DNA from: Roseobacter litoralis Och 149
Lineage (GTDB): Bacteria; Pseudomonadota; Alphaproteobacteria; Rhodobacterales; Rhodobacteraceae
DNA: 64,000 nt
Assembly (NCBI RefSeq): GCF_000154785.2
Contig: NC_015730.1
Coordinates: 2,914,001-2,978,000, forward strand
Direction of reading: 5' to 3'
Below the pieces are notes generated by a model. That model had not been told where the DNA came from. It saw only the letters and a program-made list of their open reading frames with translations, and ran no database searches. The translations under genes and the position numbers were made by a program. Below, one piece after another: positions 8,950-18,348 of this stretch (position 1 is its first letter; the number at the start of each line of letters is the position of its first letter).

Positions 8950-9564
8950 ATGCAATCAAAGGCTCGCCTCCACAGAGGTCGTGTGGACGTCGGATACCTC
9001 AACACTTCGCCGAACGTTCAATGTGGAGACGCCGCGTCCATACGTTCCGCTCAGCAAATCGATACCAGTTAACGGCTGCTTGGGTGACATGCGCTGCATC
9101 GCAACAGAAGGTGCGCCGCGGCTGCGAAGGTATGCTGCATCAGCGAAGGTCAAAGATCGAACGGCCGCTTCGTCCGCACCTTTCCCATTAGCAGAACCCG
9201 AGATTTCGCTATCGCAGCGAATGGCCGCCAAATGGGCTGCGACTGCAGCATTCCGACCGCCTGTCCAAGGTCCGGAATGGGCCGTCTTCAACTGAGAAAA
9301 TCAGCTTAGGATTCCACATGCTGCACCAGCTCCGATGACGGCAACGAGCCTAATTTCACAAGATGCTGCGTCTCGCTTGAAAGGCAGGACTGCGCAGTTA
9401 GCGGACTTTGCAAAGTCCGGACCGGTTTCCAAAAGCGGATCTTCGAAGTGCATTTAGCGAATGGCTGCACGGAACCCCAAGCAGAACTAAATTCAAAAAT
9501 GTGTTTCAATTGGAACCGGAGCACGGCACTGTGACTGAGCTTCGGACGAGAGAGTGATACGGTC
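8950..9564. other. 615-bp region without a convincing gene
   Basis: A 111-codon minus-strand frame at 8956-9291 exists, but it has no ribosome-binding site and its composition looks degenerate, so I do not call it. At 9401-9417 there is GCGGACTTTGCAAAGTC, whose core GACTTTGCAAAGTC is a perfect palindrome; the same 17 bases recur at 11428, beyond the DUF4139 gene. The region reads as decayed intergenic or mobile DNA. Confidence 0.4.
9401..9417. repeat. 17-bp palindromic repeat, left copy
   Basis: GCGGACTTTGCAAAGTC contains the 14-bp perfect palindrome GACTTTGCAAAGTC. An identical 17-mer occurs at 11428-11444, so the pair brackets the DUF4139 gene at 9565-11181. Function unknown; candidates are an operator or the edge of a decayed mobile sequence. 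Confidence 0.6.
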
Positions 9565-11181
9565 ATGAAAAACAGAGTTCTTAGTTCAGTTTTGGTGTGT
9601 GTTGCATCGCCAGTGTTCTGCGAAACATACGTCATAACAAGCGCGCCTAGCTCGGTGATCGTGTATCTTGAAGGCGCTAAGGTTACTCGCAATTTGACTG
9701 TTGAGTTGCCCGCTGGTCGCCACGATGTTGTCCTACCGGACCTGCCGCCTGAACTGGAGTACCAACTTCCGCAAATCGCCGTGACCAACGCAGTTTTGGG
9801 ACCGGTGTCGGTACGGAACGATGCATTGCCTCCTCTTTCTGAAGAGGACACAGACGACATTGCATCGGCGCGGGAGCAATTGATGATCGCCCAAACGAAC
9901 TTGGCCGATCACGAGGACCAAGAGGCGCGCGTAATGTCAGCAGCGGAAGCTGCCGAAATGCAGATAGAGTTCCTCAAAGCTCTGGCTAGGAATGAAGGTT
10001 TATCGTCGGACGCAGGCGACCTAAATGAAATTGCAGTTATGGTCGGAGAACAGACCCAGAGAGCACGGCAACAGATACTAGATGCTGAAAAAGCCATCCG
10101 TGGCATGCTAAAGGCACGAGAAGTTCTAGAAGAAGCCGTCGAAGATGCGGAAGAAGCTCTGGCTGCCCTGCTGACATCAGACGAGGATCGTTTTCAAGCG
10201 GCCGTCACGTTGTCGACGGACACAGCTGCCACTGCAGAACTCTCCGTGTCCTATTTCGTTAGCGCCAGCTGGGAGCCGCTCTACGACGTGACCCTTTCAA
10301 CAGCAGAAACAGCACAGATTAGCATCCGGCGAGGGGCTGCTATCGAGCAGTCCAGTGGCGAGGACTGGAACGATGTTGAGGTGCGCTTGTCTACTCTGTC
10401 GGTGTCGAAAAAATTAAAACCTTCTCGAGTTTTTCCGCGAAAGGTAGTGGCCGTGGATCCTGCACCACCTGCGCAGTCACTTGATCGCAGCTCAATGCTG
10501 TTAGCAGAGCCGATTGTTGAAGCACCTGTTATCGTGGAAGAAGTTGCAGCTGCAATCTATGATGGACCAGGTGTTACATACGATGTACTCGCACGCCTAA
10601 CGGTAGCAAACGATGTGGATGCGGCCAGGATCGCATTGGATACGATCACTTTGCCTGCAGAGGTATTTGCGCGTGCAGTCCCACTGAGAGACGAAACGGC
10701 ATACCTGATGGCGCGGTTCAAGAATACGTCCGACGAGCCTTTCTTTGCGTCAAATGAGACGTTCTTTTCGGTAGATAACCAATTCGTTGGGCTGTCGGAC
10801 ATGCCTGAGATTCCCGCCGGAGATGAGGGTGTTCTGGCATTCGGACCAATAGAAGACCTTAGATTAGATTTGGAGGTCCTTGACAGAAGCGACGGCGACA
10901 GTGGCATTCTAAATCGCTCCAACGTTCGAGACGAAGAAACCCGGATCACTGTGACAAATCTGGGCGACCAGTCCTATTCTTTGGAACTGATTGGCCAAGT
11001 TCCTTACAGCGAACAAGAAGAACTTCAGATTACTTTCACAGCTGATCCCGAACCAACGGAACAGAACTACGATTTCATGAGAGGCATCCTGAAATGGGAG
11101 CTCGAAGTTGTACCAAATGACGAGATAGTTATTTCAGTTAGTCAAAAAGTTCGCTGGCCTGAAGGCTTGTTACTAAAATAG
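9565..11181 (+). CDS. DUF4139 (MuiA-like) domain secreted protein
   Basis: A 538-residue protein with an N-terminal signal peptide of about 20 residues (cleavage near VFCETY). It reads as the DUF4140/DUF4139 architecture: an N-terminal beta domain (TSAPSSVIVYLEGAKVTRNL, about 24-85), a coiled-coil hairpin (about 90-195), and a long beta-rich C-terminal domain beginning near ELSVSYFVSASWEPLYDV. Proteins of this type are annotated as mucoidy inhibitor A homologues; their biochemical role is not established. The gene uses AT-richer codons than the core genes to the right, which fits horizontal origin. No operon partners are visible, and 17-bp palindromic repeats lie on both sides. Confidence 0.85.
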   Translation: MKNRVLSSVLVCVASPVFCETYVITSAPSSVIVYLEGAKVTRNLTVELPAGRHDVVLPDLPPELEYQLPQIAVTNAVLGPVSVRNDALPPLSEEDTDDIASAREQLMIAQTNLADHEDQEARVMSAAEAAEMQIEFLKALARNEGLSSDAGDLNEIAVMVGEQTQRARQQILDAEKAIRGMLKAREVLEEAVEDAEEALAALLTSDEDRFQAAVTLSTDTAATAELSVSYFVSASWEPLYDVTLSTAETAQISIRRGAAIEQSSGEDWNDVEVRLSTLSVSKKLKPSRVFPRKVVAVDPAPPAQSLDRSSMLLAEPIVEAPVIVEEVAAAIYDGPGVTYDVLARLTVANDVDAARIALDTITLPAEVFARAVPLRDETAYLMARFKNTSDEPFFASNETFFSVDNQFVGLSDMPEIPAGDEGVLAFGPIEDLRLDLEVLDRSDGDSGILNRSNVRDEETRITVTNLGDQSYSLELIGQVPYSEQEELQITFTADPEPTEQNYDFMRGILKWELEVVPNDEIVISVSQKVRWPEGLLLK

Positions 11182-11563
11182 GACTTCAATCCCGACTTGT
11201 CGGCACCCGGCACTGCTGAATTGATCGTGGAGCATTCTTGCGCAAGCGCTACGTTGTTGCTCTAAAGTGATCGACAGCAAAGTTCGCTTATCTCGCATCT
11301 GGCCTACCGATCCAATGTCCGCTTGGGGCTGAGAGCAGGCATTTTGCCTAAGTACAGAAGGACGGAAACGATGCTCATCGGTCGAAATCTAGAAGCGGCG
11401 TTGCCACAAGGTCGCCTTGCGCAGGAAGCGGACTTTGCAAAGTCTAGTTCAATAGAGGCTCCGAGCCCAACTTGACCACACTCCAAACGGAACCTCGCCC
11501 TCAGCGTGAACACCCACAAGTAGTGTTGTCTTGAGCTATGCCCGAAAGTTGGTGACGGCGTGA
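11182..11563. other. 382-bp region without a convincing gene
   Basis: I see no gene. The stretch holds the second copy of the 17-bp palindromic repeat (11428-11444) and otherwise degenerate sequence leading into the IS256 remnant. It may be the relic of an older insertion. Confidence 0.35.
11428..11444. repeat. 17-bp palindromic repeat, right copy
   Basis: Identical to the copy at 9401-9417 and in the same orientation (the core is palindromic). The two sites lie about 2.0 kb apart, on either side of the DUF4139 gene. Confidence 0.6.
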
Positions 11564-12078
11564 TCAGGCGGCGTTTTGAAGTTGCTTGATCCCGTCATTG
11601 AATTCAATCCCCTCAATGATCTCGGGCAGGCGGTTGGCTCCGTCGAGTTTGCGCCATTTCGTCTGGGCTGACATCATCAGCCTGAATGCCATGGCAAGGC
11701 CGGTTTTGCGGCTGAGGCATCCCTTGGTTTTGCCGGTTCGGTGTCGGACCGTGGCAAAGGTGCTTTCAATGGGGTTCGTCGTTCGGATGTGTTTCCAGTG
11801 TTCAGCAGGAAAGTCATAGAAGGCCAGGAGCACGTCGCGATCTTTGGTCAGCTTGCCAACAGCCTTGTCATATTTCACGCCGTAGGATGCCACGAAGAAA
11901 TCAAAAGCGACCTCAGCCTCCACGCGGGTTTCAGCTTGCCAAATATCGTGCAGATGACCTTTGGCTTTTGCTTGAACTGACTTTGGCATCGCGTTCAAAA
12001 CATTGCCGGTTTTGTGGAACCAGCAACGCTGTTCTTTCGTCGCGCCAAAGACCTCGCGCAGCGCATGCCAGAACCCTA
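11564..12078 (-). pseudogene. IS256 family transposase, C-terminal remnant
   Basis: The minus strand encodes the end of a mutator-type (IS256) transposase. The readable part begins FWHALREVFG just inside 12078 and continues through CWFHKTGNVLNAMPK, the TTNPIESTFATVRHRT signature, and the usual C-terminal tail to the stop at 11564. About the last 170 residues remain of a protein normally near 400. The N-terminal two thirds and the left terminal repeat are gone. The break coincides with the truncated end of the metallo-beta-lactamase gene, so one event probably joined them. Confidence 0.9.
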
Positions 12079-12693
12079 GATGCCGTTGAAGAATACGTCC
12101 CCCGCGTGCACGACATTGGCCATCTCAAAAAACACCACCAAGTCTCCGTCCGTGTGTGCCCGGGGCGTATGGACGGCGCGCATTATGTCGTCATTTAAAT
12201 GGAAGCTCATCGAGTCCTTAAAGGTGACAACGGGCAATCCATCGCTTGCCATCGGCGGAAACGACAAGTCGAAAAGAGGAATATCACCTCCATCAGCAAG
12301 ACGCGTGCGGGCCATCTCGTGGCTGAAAATCGTTGTACCTGTCCCGCCAAGAAGTTCATTTCCGCCAGTATGGTCAAAATGGAAATGGGTGTTGATCAGG
12401 AACCGGGGGGGCTCGCCCCCCAATTGGTTTATAAGCGCAAGCAATTCCGGCGAAGCAGGTGCCATCTGATCGTCGATGAGAAACGTGCCGTCGTCTCCGA
12501 TCATGACGCCGATGTTCCCACCATCGCCTGTCAGCATGTACAGGTTTTCGGCGACTTTCGTTGACATCAGATGGGGCCCATCCGCCAACGCCGGTATTGG
12601 AAAGGCGATTATAGCAGTTAAGAACGAGGTCAGAGCCAGAGACCTACTGAGTCTGTGAACCTGTTGTTTTTCAGAAGTGCGGTTATTCGTCAT
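12076..12693 (-). pseudogene. MBL-fold metallo-hydrolase, C-terminally truncated
   Basis: About 205 residues from the ATG at 12693. A Tat- or Sec-like signal peptide comes first (SLALTSFLTAIIAFPIPALA). The metal motif THFHFDHTGGNE, the second histidine region VHTPRAHTDGD, and the Asp in HAGDVFFNG are all present, so the active-site half is intact. The frame then stops at 12076, exactly where an IS256 remnant begins, and the last roughly 80-100 residues expected for this family are missing. It was probably a periplasmic lactamase-fold hydrolase. A start at 12726 is possible but has no better ribosome-binding site. Confidence 0.8.
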
Positions 12694-12773
12694 GGTGTGT
12701 CTCGTTTCATAATTTGCCGTGCCCAATGCGTTTGTGATCCACGTCAGCCGTGCCTCACCGCTTGTTGGGACGC

Positions 12774-12959
12774 CTAGGGGGCTTGGATTAGCTCAATATT
12801 GTAGCCGTCAGGGTCTTTGATGAATGCGATGGTTTCGTATTCGCCAGTTTCATCCGGTGCCGCTTTCATCGGGCCCGGGTTTCGGGTGATTTCGACGCCC
12901 AGCCCGGCCAGATGAAGGCAGGTCTTGGGACCAGCGGCCAAGGCCGTTCCCTTTATCAA
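12774..12959 (-). pseudogene. Glyoxalase I (lactoylglutathione lyase) C-terminal fragment
   Basis: The 61 codons end with YETIAFIKDPDGYNIELIQ, the hallmark C-terminal strand of lactoylglutathione lyase, including the metal-ligand glutamate in NIELIQ. The preceding HLAGLGVEITRNPGPMK also fits. The N-terminal half (about 70 residues) is absent, and the sequence upstream of 12960 does not continue the homology in any frame I checked. It is therefore a decayed fragment. Confidence 0.75.
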
Positions 12960-13523
12960 GAGCGTTCTTGATCCGACTTACGCAATCAGCGCTGTGTCCA
13001 AGGACGGAAGCTTTCTCAGTGCCGCCGGGTTTAAGACAACCAATGGGGCGTTTATCGGTGGCAGGTTTGATGATCTGGCAGGGGTCTATGGATACTTCGG
13101 CGCGGTTCTCCGCGGCCATAGTCGGTTTCAATTTGTCCGTTGCAACGGGTTCTGGCAGAAAAACGCAACTGTCAGATTTTCGAGTTTTTCAACAAAATCA
13201 GTCCACAGCGGAAGTCTCCAAATCACGCTGCAAGCGCTCGTAGTACCAAAAGCGCTGCAGTTGCGAGTTTAGAGCTGCTGCGATGCAGCAGGAGAACCAG
13301 TAGTTGGTTTAAGACGCAGCGAATACTGAGGGCGCAGTTCACAGGCCGCATAACTTTTTGTCCCTCGTTCCAAGCCAACGCATTCAATGCTCCTGCGCAG
13401 GTAGAATGGTCCGGACAGACCAGCAGCGGCAGGATGGGAGCCGCGTCGCGCATATCGCTAGGCTAAATAAAGATGTCCCCCAATCTCGCCGAATATCTGC
13501 AAACAAAGGCGTGCGAAAAGACT
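12960..13523. other. 564-bp region without a convincing gene
   Basis: The frames here are short and unlike known proteins. The stretch separates a glyoxalase fragment from a VPLPA-CTERM-like gene and is probably decayed sequence. I see no RNA gene or clear repeat. Confidence 0.35.
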
Positions 13524-14177
13524 TTAGACGCGCCTAAAGCGCCGCAGCCCCAAAACACCAAGGCCAGAAAGAAGCAGCCAAGCGGGAAGTGGCCCGGGAA
13601 CCGGCGACGGCGTAGATTCGATAAACGCGAACGCCGCCGCCTCAAGCGAAAAGGTCACGCTTGCGAACGGGTCAAGGTAGTCTAAGGGTGTTTCAAACAC
13701 ATCCTGCAAATCGTCGTCGAACAACCCAAAGCAATCAAAGCCCGCAGAGCTGAAATCAGCATCGGTGCAGTCATATCTCCCGTTTGTGGAGGTAAAGGCC
13801 GACCGAAAGCCCAACTCGACAAACGCGTTCGAATCGTAACGCGCATCACGGATCACGACACCATTCAAAAACTCCGTCGAGGACTGGCTCATAAGCTCGT
13901 ACTCGACATAAAGCTCCAGTGCCTCATCAAGCGGGTTGGTGAAGGTTACGGTTGCGCTGTCGCTACCAGCATCCCTTCCGTTGGCACTGTCCACGAAAGC
14001 ACTGGCGCTGACCGAGGTGCGACCATCCACAATCAGATCAACCTGCTCAAAATCGGTCTCAAAGGTGAACGCAGTGATCGTGATAGACGCAAAGCCAAAC
14101 GCAGAGCTGATTGTCGACGCTGCACCCGGTGACGCGGCGACGATCATTAAGGCAAGTGCATATCGAGCAGGTTGCAT
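13524..14177 (-). CDS. Secreted protein with VPLPA-CTERM-like C-terminal sorting signal
   Basis: A 217-residue protein from the ATG at 14177; the longer frame to 14234 adds residues ahead of a good signal peptide (MQPARYALALMIVAASPGAAS). The body is beta-rich and acidic. The C-terminus has the tripartite layout of PEP/VPLPA-CTERM signals: SPVPGPLPAW, a hydrophobic span LLLSGLGVLGL, and a basic end RRFRRV. Such proteins are processed by exosortase-type systems and usually reach the outer surface or matrix. No sortase gene is in the window. The mature domain is unrecognised. Confidence 0.8.
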   Translation of the reverse strand: MQPARYALALMIVAASPGAASTISSAFGFASITITAFTFETDFEQVDLIVDGRTSVSASAFVDSANGRDAGSDSATVTFTNPLDEALELYVEYELMSQSSTEFLNGVVIRDARYDSNAFVELGFRSAFTSTNGRYDCTDADFSSAGFDCFGLFDDDLQDVFETPLDYLDPFASVTFSLEAAAFAFIESTPSPVPGPLPAWLLLSGLGVLGLRRFRRV

Positions 14178-14960
14178 CTGAAATCTCCCAAACCCGTTTC
14201 TAGCCTCGCGCGTACGGCACGCCTCTGTCAACAAGTCATACCCGACGCAATTACTCTTACCCTGCCCGGGATACGCATGGCATGAAAGCCCGAAACTATG
14301 GCGCTCTCAAATCCGATTGTCAGGTCTGCCCATCAAAAGCCAAATGCTGCACCAACACCGACACCCGCCGTATCCGCGGCGAGAAATATAAAGTCGTCAG
14401 ATATTTTGCACGGCAAAAAAAATCCGGTTTGGGCCGCCTCCGCAATGAGATTCAATCATGTCAGGTGGGCAGTCAGAAATTTCCGAGCCATCCGAGCAAG
14501 CTCGACTGTCGCAGCAAAAATTTTCAGCCGAACCCGCATTCTGATCTGCCTCTGCCAGTATCATCTGCGCAAGCTCTTTAGCACCAAGATTACTCAACTT
14601 TCCAACGGAAAGCGCAGATTTTCGGGCCATAGGCAGAACCTCACTCTGAAAATTCGAATTGTTCACTCCCCTGAGAGAACCGTGATGAAAAATGTTGGTC
14701 TACCCAATGATCAAGGTGCTGCGCTATGCGTAATTGGCTGCTTCGATGGGACGCGCCACGGCGTCTAGGCCCAGTAAGGACTGGCATAGCCTTTGCGGCG
14801 ACATTACGTGTGAGTTGAAGAGTGCTTGATCGGGCCAGTTTGACTAATATTTCGCGAGGACAAGACAAGTTTACAATGCCCCCCGCGAAGGCATGTTTGA
14901 CGACGGGAAATTTGAGTAGGCTTGCCCCGGACACGCTCTCGCGGGCATACTAAAGTGGTT
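14178..14960. other. Intergenic region holding transposase and gene remnants
   Basis: Two fossils are visible. The first is a plus-strand transposase remnant at 14282-14400. The second is a minus-strand N-terminus starting at 14630 (MARKSALSVGKLSNLG), which recalls the DUF6880 type and loses its frame after about 35 codons. The rest up to the pentapeptide gene holds nothing I can name. Confidence 0.35.
14282..14400 (+). pseudogene. IS1182-type transposase remnant
   Basis: About 36 codons read NYGALKSDCQVCPSKAKCC followed by TNTDTRRI, matching the cysteine-rich segment (SDCxxCxxKxxCC) found near the C-terminal part of IS1182-family DDE transposases. The flanking parts of the transposase and the terminal repeats are missing. 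A fossil only. Confidence 0.6.
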
Positions 14961-16937
14961 ATGTCCGACAAGTCCGAAACCAATCAAACGTATATCGATC
15001 GTATCCGGGCTCTCACGCAGGCCACGCGCGGAGTCTGGTTTACCTATCTCGGCGTGCTTGGGTTTGTCGGAATTACTCTGCTTGGCTTCAATGATGCGGA
15101 CTTCTTTGCGGCAGATCGTAACGTTAGTCTGCCGCTCGTCGGCGTCGCGGTGCCGGTGATCCCGTTCCTTTTCTTCGGCGCAACACTTGTGACGATGACC
15201 TATGCCTATCTCCACGTAACGCTAGAGCCGCTTTGGGCTACTCTCGGTCATGCGCCTGCTCGGATTGATCGCGATCCGCTTTCCGATGTCATCCTGCCTT
15301 GGCTCGTCAGCGGTGCAGCACTTCTGGTGCGCGGTCGAGCGCGCCGCGAAGAGCCGCCGCCCGTTGAGGCTGGATCGCTGAGTACACTGGGAATGGTGAC
15401 GTCGTTCACGCTTTTGTTCGTCGCGGCACCGATCCTCGTTTGGGGGCTCTGGTTTCGGTCACACACCGCACACTTGGCATGGCTTACCATCGCGGTTGGT
15501 TTCATGGCCTTGGGATGCGTCTTAATCGGCTTGAAGAGCTTTGCGTCACTGCGCGACAGGATGAGCAACCGCCCACAACGAACGCGCAGGACATTGACGA
15601 TCAGTTTTTTAACGGTGGCAATCGGTCTCATGCTTGCTGTTTCACTAGTGCGGACCGAGTGGGATCCCCTCGGACCTTCGGTGACGCGTTACCCCGAAGA
15701 TCCGGCCGTCACGGAACGCGTCGTAAACTGGTTTCGTCCCGCTGTCGCCGACTTATCACGCATTCGTTTAACGGAGATGACACCGACTTGGCGCCCGCAT
15801 GATGAAGCGTTGCGGAGGTTCCGGCGCGACTGGTGTGCCGATATCCCCGACCCGGACTGCCGCAACCGGGGTCTGGAGGATGAGGACCTCAACGCTGCCT
15901 TCGACGCCGCCCGCTCCCGAGAGATCGCCGTAATGAGGAGCCCAGATCTAAGCGAGCGGCACATGGATCACGCCAATCTTTTAGCTGCATTTCTTCCGGG
16001 CGTGACGCTGACCCGGACGCGGCTGCGCCGTGCCGATATGGAAGCGGCGCAGATGGAAGGTATCCGCGCACTTTTCGTGGATATGACCGCATCGGGTCTA
16101 CGCTACGCGCGTTTGGACGGAGCAAACCTGCGCTACGCCAAGCTAATCGGCAGCAACATGTACAACCTAAGTGCTACGAATGCAGATTTCTTGCTGGCGG
16201 ATATGCGTGGCGCAAATCTGGAGAATGCGGACTTTCGCCACACTAATTTGAATGACGTCAATTTCATGGGTGCATCCTTGGACGCGACGCGGCTCGACGG
16301 CGCTCTGCTGGAGCGGGCGAAGTTTTCTAACGCCGACTTGATCGGGACGACATTCGAACGGTCCAGTCTCTTCGGCGCCGATTTCGCGCATGCTAGGTTG
16401 AGGTTTTCGCGCCTCGTCAATGTTAAACTGACGTCGGCTGAGTTTCTTGGGGCATTGGTCAGCTCGACCCACATTGAGGGGCGCGCTGACTGGCCGGTTG
16501 GCCAGCCCGACTTTACCGAAGCCGTGCTTCTTGGGGTCACATTCCGCAATCTCGACCTGTCGCGCGCGCAATTTGATCAGCCGGGTCAGTTGGATCAGAC
16601 CTTCGCGGATGGCAGCGTTCGCCTGCCTGAGGGTATGGCGCGGCCCTGCCACTGGCCCGACGACGTCCTGAACAACCTTGATTATCATCGGCATTGGCGC
16701 GGGGTATTCGAAGCAATGCCCTATACGCCGTCATGGAGCGCCGCGGTGCCTGAAGCTTTCATAGATGTCGCGCCGGTTCCGTTGCCTGAAGACTGCCTGA
16801 TCCAACCTTTCGATGACGAAGCTTGGAGAGCTGAAGAACGTGCATTCTATGAGCGGCGGCGGGTCATGAATGACAAGTTATCGGAGGAGTTCAGCTCTTG
16901 GCTTTGGCCGATCTCTTCACGCCTTTCGGTACCGTAG
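14961..16937 (+). CDS. Membrane protein with pentapeptide repeats
   Basis: A 658-residue protein. The ATG at 14961 is chosen because upstream in-frame codons lack a ribosome-binding site. The N-terminal half has about five membrane segments (for example GVWFTYLGVLGFVGITLLGF, LVGVAVPVIPFLFFGATLV, VTSFTLLFVAAPILVWGLWF, and FLTVAIGLMLAVSLV near residue 220). From about residue 320 to 540 there are many A(D/N)LXX pentapeptide repeats (RADMEAAQME, ANLRYAKL, ANLENADF, ADLIGTTF, ADFAHARL), which fold as a right-handed quadrilateral beta helix. Membrane-tethered pentapeptide proteins are common but their function is mostly unknown. It lies within the IS110-bracketed segment. Confidence 0.85.
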   Translation: MSDKSETNQTYIDRIRALTQATRGVWFTYLGVLGFVGITLLGFNDADFFAADRNVSLPLVGVAVPVIPFLFFGATLVTMTYAYLHVTLEPLWATLGHAPARIDRDPLSDVILPWLVSGAALLVRGRARREEPPPVEAGSLSTLGMVTSFTLLFVAAPILVWGLWFRSHTAHLAWLTIAVGFMALGCVLIGLKSFASLRDRMSNRPQRTRRTLTISFLTVAIGLMLAVSLVRTEWDPLGPSVTRYPEDPAVTERVVNWFRPAVADLSRIRLTEMTPTWRPHDEALRRFRRDWCADIPDPDCRNRGLEDEDLNAAFDAARSREIAVMRSPDLSERHMDHANLLAAFLPGVTLTRTRLRRADMEAAQMEGIRALFVDMTASGLRYARLDGANLRYAKLIGSNMYNLSATNADFLLADMRGANLENADFRHTNLNDVNFMGASLDATRLDGALLERAKFSNADLIGTTFERSSLFGADFAHARLRFSRLVNVKLTSAEFLGALVSSTHIEGRADWPVGQPDFTEAVLLGVTFRNLDLSRAQFDQPGQLDQTFADGSVRLPEGMARPCHWPDDVLNNLDYHRHWRGVFEAMPYTPSWSAAVPEAFIDVAPVPLPEDCLIQPFDDEAWRAEERAFYERRRVMNDKLSEEFSSWLWPISSRLSVP

Positions 16938-17356
16938 AGAGGCTTTCGTAACGATACCGCATAGAATGGCCTGCCTATGGGGGCGGTTTTGATGACGTCC
17001 AACCTTGCGTCACGTGCCAGGCGGTCAAGCTCTTCCAGCTTGGGATGGAACCACGGAGTCCATTGCCATGTTAATTGGGTTTGACCCAGCCACCTGATTC
17101 AGTCCGTTTAGGTGTAGAATCCGTTCCTGTCTCTTTCTGTTGATTTGGTTGCGGTCAAGGCCTGCTGGGCGTGGCCCCTGCGTTGCACAAGCGAGGCAGG
17201 CCGGGTGCTGCAAATGAGACTCGCATAAACGGCTGCTCCCGGTCAATCTTATTGGATGCAGACTTAGCAGCTATCGAAACTAAGTTCCTTCAGGGTTCTG
17301 ACTGGACAAATAGGCCCTCAACCGTAAGCTACTCTAAAAAATTTGAAGGGATATGC
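16938..17356. other. 419-bp region without an assigned gene
   Basis: A coding-like minus-strand stretch at about 17090-16950 (including PWFHPKLEELDRLARDARLD) is open in frame but has no start codon or ribosome-binding site, so it may be a remnant. No other structure is evident apart from a Shine-Dalgarno-like GAAGGGA at 17345-17351 for the next gene. Confidence 0.35.
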
Positions 17357-18166
17357 ATGTTTACCAGATTTTTTGCAGCGACAATTGCCTTAGTCTTCTT
17401 GTGTAGTCTAATTCCCGAAACCGTGGCTGCTCAGCGCCTTCCTGTTGAGCGCAGCTTGCAAAAAAATCAAACCGAACATGGTTATGCCAAGATACGTGGA
17501 CTGACACGCTTAGGCAAACGTGCGCAGCGGTTTGAAGTGCGGCCGGGCGATTGCGGTTGGGACAGCGGTTGGTCCGATTGCGACAATGACCGCGAGCGTT
17601 CGGAGCTTTATGTCAAAAGGGATTGGCGTCATGGCACCGACCAATGGATAGCGTTTTCAATATATCTTCCCCCAGATTTCAAAACAAGCTCACGGGTGCG
17701 CACGACAGTGGGTCAAGTTAAGATGAAGGGAGGGCCGTCCGGATTTGCCGGTGGCTTCCCATCCGAGCCGGGCGTTTTTCAGATGGAGATGCTAGGCAAC
17801 CGATACTTCTTACGCGTACATGTTCTGTCCGGGCCATTTAACAACGTACGCAACGACATCGCAGACTATCAACTTGCCAGTATCAGCGAGTTACGAGGAA
17901 AATGGACCGACTTTGCAGTTCGACTGAACACTCAGGGCTCTCCTGGTACGCTGGAGGTTTTCAAAAACGGAAAGCAGGTTGCAGTGCACCCCTATAATCA
18001 AAGTTACGAGCCAAAGTCTTACTACTTTAAGTATGGTATCTACCGATCTTTTGTGAGCAGGCATAGCGGTCCGATGCCAACTCAGGTGGTCTTCATTGAC
18101 GAGGTGCGCATGGGTAAAACCTACGAAAAAGTTGCCGTTGAGCTCCAAAAACGAGCAGTCGATTAA
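17357..18166 (+). CDS. Secreted heparin-lyase-I-like polysaccharide lyase
   Basis: A 269-residue protein from the ATG at 17357, preceded by GAAGGGA. It has a clear signal peptide (ATIALVFLCSLIPETVAA). The mature part fits the jelly-roll polysaccharide lyase fold seen in heparin lyase I-like proteins: RFEVRPGDCGW near the start, DRERSELYV, QWIAFSIYLPPDF, a GKWTDFAVRL strand, and a FIDEVRMGKTY end. Such enzymes cleave uronic-acid polysaccharides by beta-elimination outside the cytoplasm. Substrate cannot be told from sequence. Codon use is AT-richer than the core genes. It ends about 180 bp before IS110 copy 2. Confidence 0.75.
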   Translation: MFTRFFAATIALVFLCSLIPETVAAQRLPVERSLQKNQTEHGYAKIRGLTRLGKRAQRFEVRPGDCGWDSGWSDCDNDRERSELYVKRDWRHGTDQWIAFSIYLPPDFKTSSRVRTTVGQVKMKGGPSGFAGGFPSEPGVFQMEMLGNRYFLRVHVLSGPFNNVRNDIADYQLASISELRGKWTDFAVRLNTQGSPGTLEVFKNGKQVAVHPYNQSYEPKSYYFKYGIYRSFVSRHSGPMPTQVVFIDEVRMGKTYEKVAVELQKRAVD

Positions 18167-18348
18167 CAGGAGCACAAAAAAGCCATCGTTGGCGCAATGT
18201 GCAGCATCCTGTACATTGGTCTCCAAGCCGACCTCGGATGCCGCGCAACATCTCCCAAATCGAGGCCTCCATTCTTCGTCAATAACGGCCCATATTTGCC
18301 TTTGGTGACAGAGTTCTGCGCTGCGTTGCAGTTTGCCCAAAGCGGATG

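Noticed and set aside
8956..9291. A 111-codon minus-strand frame
   Set aside because: No ribosome-binding site and degenerate composition; I could not support it as a gene.
16950..17090. Coding-like minus-strand stretch before the lyase gene
   Set aside because: It has no start codon or ribosome-binding site and no recognisable family, so it is kept as a possible remnant only.
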